Source: Streptomyces nodosus
Lineage (GTDB): Bacteria; Actinomycetota; Actinomycetes; Streptomycetales; Streptomycetaceae
Length of the DNA: 64,000 nucleotides
Direction of reading: 5' to 3'
Assembly (NCBI RefSeq): GCF_008704995.1
Contig: NZ_CP023747.1
Coordinates: forward strand, 3,436,501-3,500,500
Below are positions 16,380 through 24,941 of the stretch, piece after piece; position 1 is the first letter of the stretch, and every line of letters starts with the position of its first letter. The position numbers and the translations under genes are program-made. The notes below the pieces were generated by a model. The model saw nothing but the letters and a program-made list of their open reading frames with translations, ran no database searches and was not told where the DNA came from.

Positions 16380-17306
16380 GCTTTCACTCTCCCTCTCGCG
16401 GCGGGAGGCTGCTCGCCGCGGCACGAAGGTACCCCCTGCCGATGACACCCACGCCCCCACCGACCCACGGGGACCGGAACACCGGCCCATCTCCCACCGG
16501 CCGCACCGGTCCGCACGATCCGCCGCCGGCCCACGCGGACCGGACCACCGGCCCGCCCACCGCGCGCCGACCGCACCGGGCTGCTGCCCGATCCGCGCGA
16601 TACGCCCTGACCCACCGGTCCGCCCGGATCGCCTGGGTCACCCCGCCACGACGGTCCGGCCCACGACGCCCCCACCGGCATCAGAGCCCGGCCGCGTCGC
16701 CCCGCCCTTGCCGGGGCGGCCGTCGCCTCGGCTCCACCGTGCCGAGCGGCCCCGTCCGGCCTATGGTGATCCACCCGGTTCCGCTCGCGCGCAGGGCGTC
16801 GGCGTAGCCACGGAGGACGCCGTAGCCCGCCGTGCGAGCGAGGAGCGCGGACGACGGCGGCCGCCCGCCGTCGCGACACCGCGCCCGGCCGCCTACGGGC
16901 CGCCGCAGCCTCACGCGCGGCACCGCCGCAAGGGCACCCGCCCCGCGCGCACCAAGAGACCGAGGCACTCGGCCACAACATCACGCCTCCACGACGTCCC
17001 ACACCCGGCCACCCGGCTACAGCAACCTCGCCCCCGCTTTTCACCGCGCCAGGCGGCGGGGTGACTCGAGGACCGCCCCATGCGGGGAGGCCGCCGCGAC
17101 GGGCCCGCATCACGGCTCGGCCGCGCAGGCGCTCGAATCGGTGGCAGGCCCGCGCCGCGGCTCACGCACGCAGAGGCTTGGAGCGGGGACAGCCCACACC
17201 GGACTCTGGGGGCACCCAGAGGCTCAGAGCGGCGAGGCCCCGCACCGGGGCTCACGCGCAGGCGCTCGGGGCGGTGCCGAGCCCGCACCGGGGCCCGGAG
17301 CCCCCG
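16380..17306. other. Gene-free 0.9-kb stretch
   Basis: Long open frames exist on both strands, but their translations are Pro/Arg-rich and low-complexity, as expected from frame shadows of GC-rich DNA, and none has a ribosome binding site with a plausible protein. The right part (17102-17299) holds imperfect tandem repeats. Confidence 0.6.
17102..17299. repeat. Degenerate tandem repeat, about 44-bp unit, four-plus copies
   Basis: Copies begin near 17102, 17147, 17192, 17235 and 17281 (partial). Each contains a version of GCCCGCACCGGGGCTCACGC followed by CAGGCGCTCGGAGCGGTG. Identity is highest between the second and fourth copies. The block ends at the 3' end of the DUF3027 gene. Confidence 0.65.
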
Positions 17307-18236
17307 TCAGGAGTGGCCGAGTTCCGCGGTGGTCTCGTCCGGGACGGGCGGGACCGAGCCGGAATCGGGGGAGGGGCGCAGCGGGAAGGGTTCGACCTGG
17401 GTCTCGTCGACCACCGGAGGGGCGGGCCGCGGGGTCTTCGGCATCACGGCGGCCTCCGAGTGGGCCCCGCAGCCGTACGACAGGGAGACCATCCGGCCGT
17501 CCGCCGGGGCGAACTCGTTGGCGCACACCCCGAAGGCCTGCCCCAGGGAGCCGCCGACCGGCACCAGGAAGGCGCAGGAGACACAGGTCGCGGGCGCCGC
17601 CTGGGCCATGGGCGTCTTCGCGCCGAAGGCCTCCTCCCAGCGGTCCGCCGCCGTGTGCAGGCCGTAGCGGGACAGGACCCGGGCGCGGCGCATGCCCAGT
17701 TCCTCCGCGACCGCCGCGATCGTGCCGCGCAAGGGCGTGATGGGCAGGTTCGCCGGGGCCCCGGCGGTCACCTCCGCGTCCTCCGCCTCGACCAGCTCGG
17801 CCATCTCCCCGGAGACCGCGGAGTTCGGCGCCGGCTCGTCCTCACCGGAGTAGCCGGGCTCCAGCCGCAGATCCTCCGCGTCCGTCGGCAGCAGATCGCC
17901 GGGACCGAGGTCACCGGGGCGCAGCCGCTCGCTCCACGGCACCCACTCCGGGGCGAGCAGCGCGTCGGAGCCAGGCAGCAGAACCGTCTCGTCGAGGGTG
18001 ACGACCTTCGCCCGGGAGGCCCGTACGACCGTCACCGCCCAGCGCCAGCCGCGGTACCCGAACTCCTTGCACTCGAAGAAGTGCGTGACGACACGGTCAC
18101 CCTCGGACACCATGCCCATGTGCTCGCCGACGACACCGGGCGCGGCGACCTCCTCCGCGGCGGAGCGGGCGAGGTCGATGGCCTCGGCGCACAGGCGGTC
18201 GGGGGTGCGGCGGCTTCGCGTTGTCGCTGCGCTCAC
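17307..18236 (-). CDS. DUF3027 family protein
   Basis: The GTG at 18236 (VSAATTRSRRTPDRLCAEA) is the likely start, with AGGAG about 14 nt upstream, giving 309 residues. The protein has a conserved core including EEVAAPGVVGEHMGMVSEGDRVVTHFFEC, GYRGWRWAVTV and VVTLDETVLLPGSDALLAPEWVPWSERL, which I recognise as DUF3027. A Cys-rich region near residues 230-265 (CVSCAF, GVCANEF, YGCGAHSE) may bind zinc. The C-terminus is Pro/Glu-rich. It is a soluble actinobacterial protein of unknown function and is divergent from an MFS gene. Confidence 0.8.
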   Translation of the reverse strand: MSAATTRSRRTPDRLCAEAIDLARSAAEEVAAPGVVGEHMGMVSEGDRVVTHFFECKEFGYRGWRWAVTVVRASRAKVVTLDETVLLPGSDALLAPEWVPWSERLRPGDLGPGDLLPTDAEDLRLEPGYSGEDEPAPNSAVSGEMAELVEAEDAEVTAGAPANLPITPLRGTIAAVAEELGMRRARVLSRYGLHTAADRWEEAFGAKTPMAQAAPATCVSCAFLVPVGGSLGQAFGVCANEFAPADGRMVSLSYGCGAHSEAAVMPKTPRPAPPVVDETQVEPFPLRPSPDSGSVPPVPDETTAELGHS

Positions 18237-18623
18237 AGGTATCGCTTCTCTCCTACGCGTCTCACGGGTGCGCCATTCCCGGCTGGGGGTGCGGACGGAG
18301 CGGACCAGCGGGCCGCGTCGACGTCCGCGCCCGATCGCACTCGGGCGCACCTACACCACCCATTCTGCGGGATCGATGAGAGGCGCGCGGCCGAGAACAA
18401 CCGCCACGACGCGCTACGCACGCTACCTTCTCCTGGCCTCCGGGCCCACACCGTGTCGCCGGGCATTCCCCGAGCAGGGTCCTCGGCGCCCCGGGCCGGG
18501 GGCTCCCGGACGGTTCCTTCTCCCCGTTTCTCCCCTGCTCCGGGCGGCCCCGTACGACACCCCGCGACCCCCATACGCGCGGTTGCGGCACTACCCCCGC
18601 CGTTCTCGGGGCACTATGACGGG
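18237..18623. other. Divergent promoter region
   Basis: This 387-bp gap separates the DUF3027 gene (-) from the MFS gene (+). Apart from the -10-like CACTAT (18612-18617), 6 nt before the MFS start, no repeat, RNA or small gene is evident. Confidence 0.5.
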
Positions 18624-20048
18624 GTGGCAGCCGCGAGATCGCCCCATGGAACCGCCGGGGTCGGCGGGGTCGAGGGGCGTGGCCGAAAGAGCGGTTCGGG
18701 CCGGTTCGGCGGGTCCGTCCGCGCGGTCGGCCGCGCCCTGCATCTGCCTGTCACCGGTGCCGCCCGCGGTATCCGCAGGGTCACCCACGCCCATGGGGCG
18801 GGCGAGTCGGGGCTCGGCAAGCTGATCGAACTGCACGCGGTGAACGGCGCAGGCGACGTCATGATCACCGTCGCTCTCGCCTCCACCGTGTTCTTCTCCG
18901 TGCCGACCGACGAGGCCCGTGGCCGGGTCGCGCTCTATCTGGCCATCACCATGGCCCCGTTCACGGTCCTGGCGCCCGTCATCGGCCCCCTCCTGGACCG
19001 GCTTCCGCACGGGCGCCGGGCCGCGATGGCGGGCGCGATGCTCGCCCGGGCCCTGCTGGCGCTGATCATCTCGGGGGCGGTGGCCGACGGCAGTCTGGAG
19101 CTGTACCCGGCCGCCCTCGGTGTGCTGGTCGCGTCCAAGGCGTACGGGGTGGTGCGCAGCGCGGTGGTGCCGCGGCTGCTGCCGCCGCGTTTCTCCCTGG
19201 TGCGGGCCAACTCCCGGGTCACCCTCGGCGGTCTCCTCGCCACCGGCCTGGCCGCGCCGGTGGGCGCCGGGCTACAGATGATCGGCCCGGGCTGGCCGCT
19301 GTACGGGGCCTTCGTGATCTTCGTCGCGGGAACGTTCCTGTCGTTCTCGCTGCCGCCGAAGGTCGACTCCGCCAAGGGCGAGGACGTGGCGCTGCTCGCC
19401 GCGGACGCCGAGCGGCGGCGCGGGCCGCACCACCGCCCCGCGCGCCGCCCCGGGCTGCGTTCGGTCGGCCCCGCCGTCACCTACGCCCTGGGCGCCAACG
19501 CCTGTCTGCGCTGTCTGTCCGGCTTCCTGATCTTCTTCCTGGCCTTCCTGCTGCGCGAGCACCCGCTCGCGGGCGAGAGCGCGGCGGTGTCCCTGGGCAT
19601 CGTGGGCGTCGCCGCGGGCACCGGCAACGCGCTGGGCACGGCCGTCGGCGCCTGGCTGAAGGCACGCGCCCCGGAAGTGATCATCGTGACGGTGGTGGCG
19701 ATCGTGCTGGGTGCGGCGATCACCGCGGCGCTCTTCTTCAGTGCCTTCCTGGTGGCGTTCCTGGCGGCGATCGCCGGGTTCGCGCAGGCGCTCGCCAAGC
19801 TGTCGCTGGACGCGCTGATCCAGCGGGACGTGCCGGAACTGGTCCGCACCTCGGCGTTCGCACGCTCCGAGACGCTGTTGCAGATGGCCTGGGTGCTGGG
19901 CGGGGCGATCGGCATCGTGCTGCCGCTGAACGGGGTGCTGGGGCTCGCGATCGGCGCCGCGATCGTCGCGGCGGGCTGGCTGACGACCGTACGGGGTCTG
20001 CTGGCCGCCGCCCGCCACGGCGGCGCGCCCCAGCCCCGGGTGACCTGA
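18624..20048 (+). CDS. MFS transporter
   Basis: The GTG at 18624 gives 474 residues and has a CACTAT box 6 nt upstream, suggesting leaderless translation; the longer open frame upstream has no protein character. After a basic cytoplasmic stretch (VRAVGRALHLPVTGAARG), about twelve hydrophobic helices follow. IGPLLDRLPHGRRAAMAGAML is the loop 2-3 motif. A central cytoplasmic loop (AERRRGPHHRPARRPGLRS) separates the halves. The substrate is not indicated by sequence or neighbours. Confidence 0.8.
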   Translation: MAAARSPHGTAGVGGVEGRGRKSGSGRFGGSVRAVGRALHLPVTGAARGIRRVTHAHGAGESGLGKLIELHAVNGAGDVMITVALASTVFFSVPTDEARGRVALYLAITMAPFTVLAPVIGPLLDRLPHGRRAAMAGAMLARALLALIISGAVADGSLELYPAALGVLVASKAYGVVRSAVVPRLLPPRFSLVRANSRVTLGGLLATGLAAPVGAGLQMIGPGWPLYGAFVIFVAGTFLSFSLPPKVDSAKGEDVALLAADAERRRGPHHRPARRPGLRSVGPAVTYALGANACLRCLSGFLIFFLAFLLREHPLAGESAAVSLGIVGVAAGTGNALGTAVGAWLKARAPEVIIVTVVAIVLGAAITAALFFSAFLVAFLAAIAGFAQALAKLSLDALIQRDVPELVRTSAFARSETLLQMAWVLGGAIGIVLPLNGVLGLAIGAAIVAAGWLTTVRGLLAAARHGGAPQPRVT

Positions 20049-20320
20049 CCGGCGAACGCGGAGCCCCCGGCCCGGCATACCGATGCCTGCCCGCCCGGAA
20101 ACCCCGCACCCCGCCCGGAAGCCCCGCACCCGACGAACCTTCTCCTTCCGACCTGAAGGCCCTCATTCCCGGCGTACCGGCCCTCCCGTGGGTGGGCCGC
20201 CGGCCCTCCCGGGTGTACGGCGGACGGCCTGGAAGTGCACGGCACCTGATCGCACGAGTGCGCGGCACGTCGCGCACCCCGCATGGGCGGGGGACCCGGC
20301 GTGCCGGATAGCCTTCGGCC
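20049..20320. other. Intergenic region with a short direct repeat
   Basis: Two near-identical CCCGCCCGGAAACCCCGCAC copies (about 20 bp, one mismatch) lie side by side around 20092-20130. The -10 box TAGCCT (20309-20314) of the next gene closes the region. No gene is seen. Confidence 0.4.
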
Positions 20321-20788
20321 ATGACCGCACTGCCTTCCCGTCGCGCCGTAGCCGCTCTCGGCGCCGTTTCCGCCGGACTTCTCCTGCTGTCCGCCTGCAC
20401 CAAGCCGACGCCGATGGCCACCCTCACGGTCGGCACGGATTCGGTGAGCACCCAGACCGACTGCTACAAGGACGGCAAGGAAGTCGGGCTCGCCCAGCTG
20501 AAGAAGTGCCTCGACCCCAAGCTGACCGGCATCAAGTCGATCAAGGTCGACCCCGATGAGACGGTCCGCTTCGGCGTGGACCCGAGCATCGCCGAGAACG
20601 GCTGGGCGATCCTGATGAACGGCCAGCCGCTGACCGACTCCAGCACCAAGACCTACCGCACGATCCCGGGCAGCGTCTTCTTCAACGCCCAGTACGGTGC
20701 GACGGGCAACTCCACCCTCGTCTCCGTCCGGGAGGGCGAGACCAAGGTGACCGGTCTGTGGTCCTTCAAGCTGGAGAAGTCCTCCTGA
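20321..20788 (+). CDS. DUF2771 lipoprotein
   Basis: The 155-residue product starts MTALPSRRAVAALGAVSAGLLLLSACTKP, a lipoprotein signal with lipobox LSAC and Cys at about residue 26. The mature part is a small beta-rich domain with a second Cys pair (TDCYKDGKEVG, LKKCLDPK) and a C-terminal WSFKLEKSS. It matches DUF2771. A TAGCCT box lies 6 nt before the ATG, so the message is leaderless. Its 3' end overlaps the futalosine hydrolase frame by 31 nt if that gene starts at 20758. It is expected at the outer face of the membrane; function unknown. Confidence 0.82.
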   Translation: MTALPSRRAVAALGAVSAGLLLLSACTKPTPMATLTVGTDSVSTQTDCYKDGKEVGLAQLKKCLDPKLTGIKSIKVDPDETVRFGVDPSIAENGWAILMNGQPLTDSSTKTYRTIPGSVFFNAQYGATGNSTLVSVREGETKVTGLWSFKLEKSS

Positions 20789-21537
20789 TCACGTCCTCGA
20801 CGGAGATCTCCCCCGCTCGGACGGAGCCGGGATCCCGCAGTCGCGTCCTGGTGGCCACCGCGGTCCCGGCCGAGCGGGACGCGGTGGCCGGGGCGTTCTG
20901 CTCCCCGGCCGTCGAGATCCCGCTCCCCGGTGCCACCCTGCACCGCGTCGGCGCCCTCGACCTGCTCGCCGCGGGCGTGGGCCCGGCCCTCGCCGCAGCC
21001 TCCGCCGCCGCGGCGCTCACCGCCGCCGCCCTCGGCGGCACCCCCTACGGCCTGGTCGTCTGTGCCGGCATCGCGGGCGGCTTCGCCCCGGACGCACCGG
21101 TCGGCTCGCTGATCGTCGCCGACGAGATCGTGGCCGCCGACCTCGGCGCCGAGACCCCGGACGGCTTTCTGCCCGTCACCGAGCTCGGCTTCGGCACCGT
21201 CCGGCACCGCCCGCCGGAACCACTCGTAAGAGATCTCGCCACCGCCGCCGACGCGTTCACCGGAGGCGTGCTCACCGTGTCCACCGTGACCGGGAGCGCC
21301 GCCCGCGCCGCCGAGCTGCGTGCCCGGCATCCGCGCGCCCTGGCGGAGGCGATGGAGGGCTTCGGCGTCGCCGAGGCCGCCGCCGCGCACCGCACCCCCG
21401 TCGTGGAGGTCAGGGCGGTCTCCAATCCCGTCGGCCCGCGTGACCGTGCCGCCTGGCGCATCGGCGACGCCCTCACTGCCCTCACCGAGGGCTTCGGGAA
21501 GCTCGCACCCGTCCTGGAGAGTTGGAACCCAGCATGA
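20758..21537 (+). CDS. mqnB: Futalosine hydrolase
   Basis: The enzyme cleaves futalosine to dehypoxanthinyl futalosine plus hypoxanthine in the futalosine route to menaquinone. The protein belongs to the nucleoside phosphorylase/MTA nucleosidase fold: VLVATAVPAERDAV opens the sheet, VVCAGIAGGFAPDAPVGSLIVADEIVAADLGAE is the base and ribose-binding region, and AMEGFGVAEAA carries the ME motif that contacts ribose. The GTG at 20758 is used but the start is uncertain; family conservation begins near residue 29. The stop overlaps the next gene as ATGA, so the two are coupled. Confidence 0.88.
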   Translation: MVLQAGEVLLITSSTEISPARTEPGSRSRVLVATAVPAERDAVAGAFCSPAVEIPLPGATLHRVGALDLLAAGVGPALAAASAAAALTAAALGGTPYGLVVCAGIAGGFAPDAPVGSLIVADEIVAADLGAETPDGFLPVTELGFGTVRHRPPEPLVRDLATAADAFTGGVLTVSTVTGSAARAAELRARHPRALAEAMEGFGVAEAAAAHRTPVVEVRAVSNPVGPRDRAAWRIGDALTALTEGFGKLAPVLESWNPA

Positions 21538-22418
21538 CCACCACACCCGAGCCCCTCCGGATCGCGTACTCCCCCTGCCCGAACGACACCTTCGTCTTCG
21601 ACGCCTGGGCCCACGGCCGCATCCCCTCCGCGCCCGCCCTGGACGTCACCTTCGCCGACATCGACATCACCAACGGGCTGGCCGAGCGCGGCGAGTTCGA
21701 TGTGCTGAAGGTGTCCTACGCGGTGCTGCCGTACGTCCTCGACGAGTACGCCCTGCTGCCGTGCGGCGGTGCGCTGGGCCGTGGTTGCGGCCCCCTGGTG
21801 CTCACCCGGGAGCCGGGGGACGGGGACGGCGCCTCCCCGCTGGAGCCTGCCGCGCTGACCGGACGGACCGTGGCCGTGCCGAGCGAGCGGTCCACGGCCT
21901 ATCTGCTCTTCCGGCTGTGGGCCGCGGACTCCGTGCCCGGCGGGGTCGGCGAGATCGTGGTGCTGCCGTTCCACGAGATCATGCCCGCCGTGCGGGACGG
22001 AAAGGTCGACGCGGGTCTCGTCATCCACGAGGCACGGTTCACCTACCGCGACTACGGGCTGCACAAGCTCGCCGACCTGGGCGAGTACTGGGAGGACACC
22101 ACCGGCCTGCCGATCCCGCTGGGCGCGATCATCGCCAAGCGCTCGCTGGGCGCGGACACCCTGGAGCTGCTCGCCGAGTCGGCCCGTGCCTCGGTCCGTG
22201 CGGCCTGGGACGACCCCGAGGCCTCACGCCCCTATGTCATGGAGCACGCGCAGGAGATGGACCCGGCCGTGGCGGACCAGCACATCGGTCTCTATGTCAA
22301 CGAGTTCACGGCCGAGCTGGGCGTGGACGGCTATGCCGCGATCCGGGGGCTGCTCACCCGCGCGGCGGCCGAGGGGCTGGTACCGCCCCTCGGCCCGGAT
22401 GCGCTCGTCTTTCCCTGA
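21534..22418 (+). CDS. mqnD: 1,4-dihydroxy-6-naphthoate synthase
   Basis: The 294-residue protein starts at the ATG (21534) that overlaps the mqnB stop. LRIAYSPCPNDTFVFDAWAHGRI is the highly conserved N-terminus of MqnD. DVLKVSYAVLPYVLDEYALLPCGGALGRGCGPL and VDAGLVIHEARFTYRDYGL are further signatures. The fold is a two-lobed periplasmic-binding type used as an enzyme: it converts cyclic dehypoxanthinyl futalosine to 1,4-dihydroxy-6-naphthoate. Coupling to mqnB gives two steps of one pathway; mqnA and mqnC are not in the window. Confidence 0.92.
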   Translation: MTTTPEPLRIAYSPCPNDTFVFDAWAHGRIPSAPALDVTFADIDITNGLAERGEFDVLKVSYAVLPYVLDEYALLPCGGALGRGCGPLVLTREPGDGDGASPLEPAALTGRTVAVPSERSTAYLLFRLWAADSVPGGVGEIVVLPFHEIMPAVRDGKVDAGLVIHEARFTYRDYGLHKLADLGEYWEDTTGLPIPLGAIIAKRSLGADTLELLAESARASVRAAWDDPEASRPYVMEHAQEMDPAVADQHIGLYVNEFTAELGVDGYAAIRGLLTRAAAEGLVPPLGPDALVFP

Positions 22419-22424
22419 CCCGGG

Positions 22425-22808
22425 TCAGACGTCCAGCTGGTCGGCGACCGCGCGCAACAGGCCCGCGATCTTCTTGCCGGACGTCTTGTCGGGGTAGCGG
22501 CCGTTCTCCAGCGTCGGGGTGATGTTCTCCAGCAGGGTCGTCAGATCCTGGACGATGGAGGCGAGTTCGTCCGGCTTCTTGCGCTGGGCGGCGGCGACCG
22601 ACGGGGTCGGATCCAAAAGCGTGACCGACAACGCCTGGTCGCCGCGCTGACCGGCGACGACCCCGAACTCCACGCGCTGTCCCGGCTTCAGGGAATCGAC
22701 GCCGGCGGGAAGAACCGAGGAATGGACGAAGACGTCGCCGCCGTCGTCACGGGAGAGAAAGCCGAAGCCCTTCTCGCTGTTGAACCACTTGACTTTGCCG
22801 GTGGGCAC
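22425..22808 (-). CDS. Cold-shock domain protein with C-terminal extension
   Basis: The GTG at 22808 has GAGGAC upstream. Residues 1-65 are a cold-shock domain with RNP1 KGFGFL and RNP2 DVFVHSS. Residues 66-127 form an extra helical tail (RKKPDELASIVQDLTTLLENITPTLE, GKKIAGLLRAVADQLDV), making the protein about twice the length of CspA-type proteins. It should bind single-stranded nucleic acid; the tail may mediate dimerisation or partner binding. It is tail-to-tail with mqnD, with 6 bp between stops. A leader longer than 100 nt precedes the start. Confidence 0.88.
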   Translation of the reverse strand: MPTGKVKWFNSEKGFGFLSRDDGGDVFVHSSVLPAGVDSLKPGQRVEFGVVAGQRGDQALSVTLLDPTPSVAAAQRKKPDELASIVQDLTTLLENITPTLENGRYPDKTSGKKIAGLLRAVADQLDV

Positions 22809-22988
22809 GTCTGTCCTCGTCCTCGTACTCGTCGGAAACTGCGTCTGCGTCTGCGAAGTGTTTCGAAAAACGCTCTGGATAAGGCTGCGGCGGGCCGTGT
22901 GGACCCGCCGGTACCAAGGCTAATGGTCCGGGGGCCGGTGACAAGACGCCGCCGGCCTGTTCCTTCCGCTGGGAACTACCCTGGTCCG

Positions 22989-23243
22989 GTGCGTGACAAA
23001 ACCCAAGCGAATTCCGCCGCGGCCGGCGACGGGCTGATCCGTGCCGGCGCCCTCGTGTTCTTCCTCGGAGCGGTGGCCACTGCGGTCACTCTGGTCCCCC
23101 TGCTGCTCGGCACCAAGCCTTTCCCCACCTATATGTTCGGGCTGAGCATGCTCATGGGGGTGGGTTTCCTGATGGCCGGGGCGGGTCTGCTCCGGTCGAT
23201 CGCGGAGGGCCGCAGGCGGGCACGCGAGGGCGTCCGGTCGTAG
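22989..23243 (+). CDS. Small two-span membrane protein
   Basis: The GTG at 22989 has TACCCT (22977-22982) 6 nt upstream, the leaderless pattern, which decides the start within a longer open frame. The 84-residue product has a short polar N-terminus (VRDKTQANSAAAGDG), two hydrophobic helices (LIRAGALVFFLGAVATAVTLV, YMFGLSMLMGVGFLMAGAGLL) and a basic tail RRRAREGVRS, so both ends are probably cytoplasmic. I do not recognise a named family. Confidence 0.72.
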   Translation: MRDKTQANSAAAGDGLIRAGALVFFLGAVATAVTLVPLLLGTKPFPTYMFGLSMLMGVGFLMAGAGLLRSIAEGRRRAREGVRS

Positions 23244-23261
23244 CGGGCTCCCCGCGGGCCT

Positions 23262-23879
23262 CTATCGGGGTACGTACGTCGTCAGCCAGGCGGGGAACTC
23301 GGTGAGGTCCGCGAGGACCACATCCGCCCCCGCGGCCCGCAGTTCGTCGGCCGCGCAGGGGCCGGTGGCGACGCCCACCGAGTACGCGTCGGCGGTGCGG
23401 GCGCCCCGGACGTCCCCGACGTGGTCCCCGACATAGACGGCCGCGCCGTGCTCGACCAGCGCCTGTGCCTTCTGTTCCGCCCACAGATCGCCGATCACCG
23501 CGTCGGGCTCGATGCCGAGGTGCTCCAGATGCAGCTTGGCGTTGGGCTCGTACTTCGCGGTGACCACGATCGCCCGCCCGCCGGCCGCCCGTACCGCCTC
23601 GATCGCGCGGCGGGCGCCGGGCAGCGCGGGAGTCGCGGCGATCGCGACGCCGGGGTACATCGCGCGGTAGAGCTCGGCCGCGGCGTCGATCCGTTCCTCG
23701 GGGAACCAGTTGACCAGTTCCTCCGCCAGCGGCGGCCCGAGCCGGGTGACGGCCAGGTCGGCGTCGATGTGTGTCCCCGTCCGTGCGGAGAGCGCCTGGT
23801 AGCAGGCGCGGATGCCGGGCCGGGAGTCGATCAGCGTCATATCGAGGTCGAAGCCGACGGTGAGGGCACGAGTGGTCAT
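23262..23879 (-). CDS. HAD-superfamily hydrolase, phosphoglycolate-phosphatase-like
   Basis: The 205-residue protein has the four HAD motifs: FDLDMTLIDSRPG (nucleophile and acid/base Asp), VVTAK (Thr), the Lys in the NAKLHLEHLG region, and YVGDHVGDVRGAR (acidic motif IV). A helical cap lies between residues about 20 and 85. The arrangement fits the Gph/PGPase subfamily, but many relatives act on other small phosphates. It is tail-to-tail with the small membrane gene, 18 bp apart. Confidence 0.85.
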   Translation of the reverse strand: MTTRALTVGFDLDMTLIDSRPGIRACYQALSARTGTHIDADLAVTRLGPPLAEELVNWFPEERIDAAAELYRAMYPGVAIAATPALPGARRAIEAVRAAGGRAIVVTAKYEPNAKLHLEHLGIEPDAVIGDLWAEQKAQALVEHGAAVYVGDHVGDVRGARTADAYSVGVATGPCAADELRAAGADVVLADLTEFPAWLTTYVPR

Positions 23880-23948
23880 ATGGGCGATTGTCCCATCGGG
23901 GCGACCGGGGCAGGGGCACGGGCGCCCCGGGGTCGCACGGGGCCGCCG

Positions 23949-24941
23949 TCACCTGGACCGCTGTGAGCGCCAGACCAGGTAGAGGGCGGAGGCGACGGCG
24001 GCTCCCCTGACCACCCACGGCCAGGTCCCGGCGACCGCGTCGTCCATGTGCCCCGCGGTGATGGGGGTGCCCCAGCGGCCGTCGGTGCGGCCCCAGAGCC
24101 AGACGAGACCGGCGGCGGCGACCAGACCGGGCAGGCCCATGACCGCCCACTTGGACTCGGCGGGCGTCAGCCGGCGGGACAGCCAGGCGATGAGCCAGCC
24201 GAGGCCGAGGGCGATCCAGTTGCCGAGGACGGCCCCGGCGACCAGCAGGACGGCGGCCAGGAGCAGCAGGGGGTTCTGCCGTCCGCTCAGGCCCAGCCGG
24301 GGCAGCCGGCGGCGCGGGGCGGGGGCCTCGTCGGCGGCCTCCGCCTCGGCCGGTTCCTTCTCCGCCTCCGGTCCCGCCTCCGGTTTCGCCGTGTCCTTGC
24401 CGGGCGGCGGTTTCAGCAGTTCGGGGATCTCCACTCCGCCGACGAAGCCCGGGACGCCGTGGTCGAGGTCGAACCCGCCGCCCGTTCCGCCCTCGACACG
24501 CCACCAGTCGGGCCGGACGGCGCTCCGGCCGAGCTCCTCCGCGGTGGCCAGATGGGGCGGGGTCGGGGCGTCCGGGAAGCTGTCGGCGGGGGCCGGTTCG
24601 GCCGGGCGGGGGCGGGGCACCAGGCGCCGCAGGCCCGAGGTGCGGTCCTCGGAGTCCTTGGCGCGCTGGACGGGGACGGCGGCGGGAGGGCTCTCGACGG
24701 CGCCGCCGGGGGCGTCCGCGGACGCGGTGGCGACGATCTCGTCCGGGGTGCCGAGGCGGCCGAGGATGCGGCGGACCGTGGCCGGGTTGTCGACCGGGGA
24801 CTTCGCCCGGTTCCGGTCGATCTCGTCCCGCAGCCCGGACACCAGCCGCATCCGCGCGGCGGACGGCAGCTGACGCTGCTGGGCCAGGTCTCCGACCCGA
24901 CTCAGGAAGTCGAAGACCAGTTGGTCGCTCTCGATCCCCAC
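23949..24941 (-). CDS. HAAS-domain-like membrane protein
   Basis: The GTG at 24941 has GGAGGGG 6 nt upstream, which fixes the start; the open frame runs further back without protein character. The 330-residue product begins VGIESDQLVFDFLSRVGDLA, followed by a helical bundle (RMRLVSGLRDEIDRN, VRRILGRLGTPDEIV) resembling the HAAS domain found beside PadR and sigma-factor regulators. A long Pro/Glu-rich cytoplasmic segment with a conserved-looking patch (RPDWWRVEGGTGGGFDLDHG) precedes about four C-terminal membrane helices. It is probably an inner-membrane sensor or adaptor. No PadR gene is adjacent. Confidence 0.72.
   Translation of the reverse strand: MGIESDQLVFDFLSRVGDLAQQRQLPSAARMRLVSGLRDEIDRNRAKSPVDNPATVRRILGRLGTPDEIVATASADAPGGAVESPPAAVPVQRAKDSEDRTSGLRRLVPRPRPAEPAPADSFPDAPTPPHLATAEELGRSAVRPDWWRVEGGTGGGFDLDHGVPGFVGGVEIPELLKPPPGKDTAKPEAGPEAEKEPAEAEAADEAPAPRRRLPRLGLSGRQNPLLLLAAVLLVAGAVLGNWIALGLGWLIAWLSRRLTPAESKWAVMGLPGLVAAAGLVWLWGRTDGRWGTPITAGHMDDAVAGTWPWVVRGAAVASALYLVWRSQRSR

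Noticed and set aside
13695..16445. 916-codon plus-strand frame opposite the Hsp90-like gene
   Set aside because: The minus-strand gene has ATPase motifs and a ribosome site; the plus frame has neither.
17102..17299. Considered as a CRISPR array
   Set aside because: Units are contiguous and imperfect, with no unique spacers and no cas genes nearby.
17061..18623. N-terminal extension of the 18624 MFS gene
   Set aside because: It runs through the opposite-strand DUF3027 gene and the 44-bp repeats and has no membrane or domain features.
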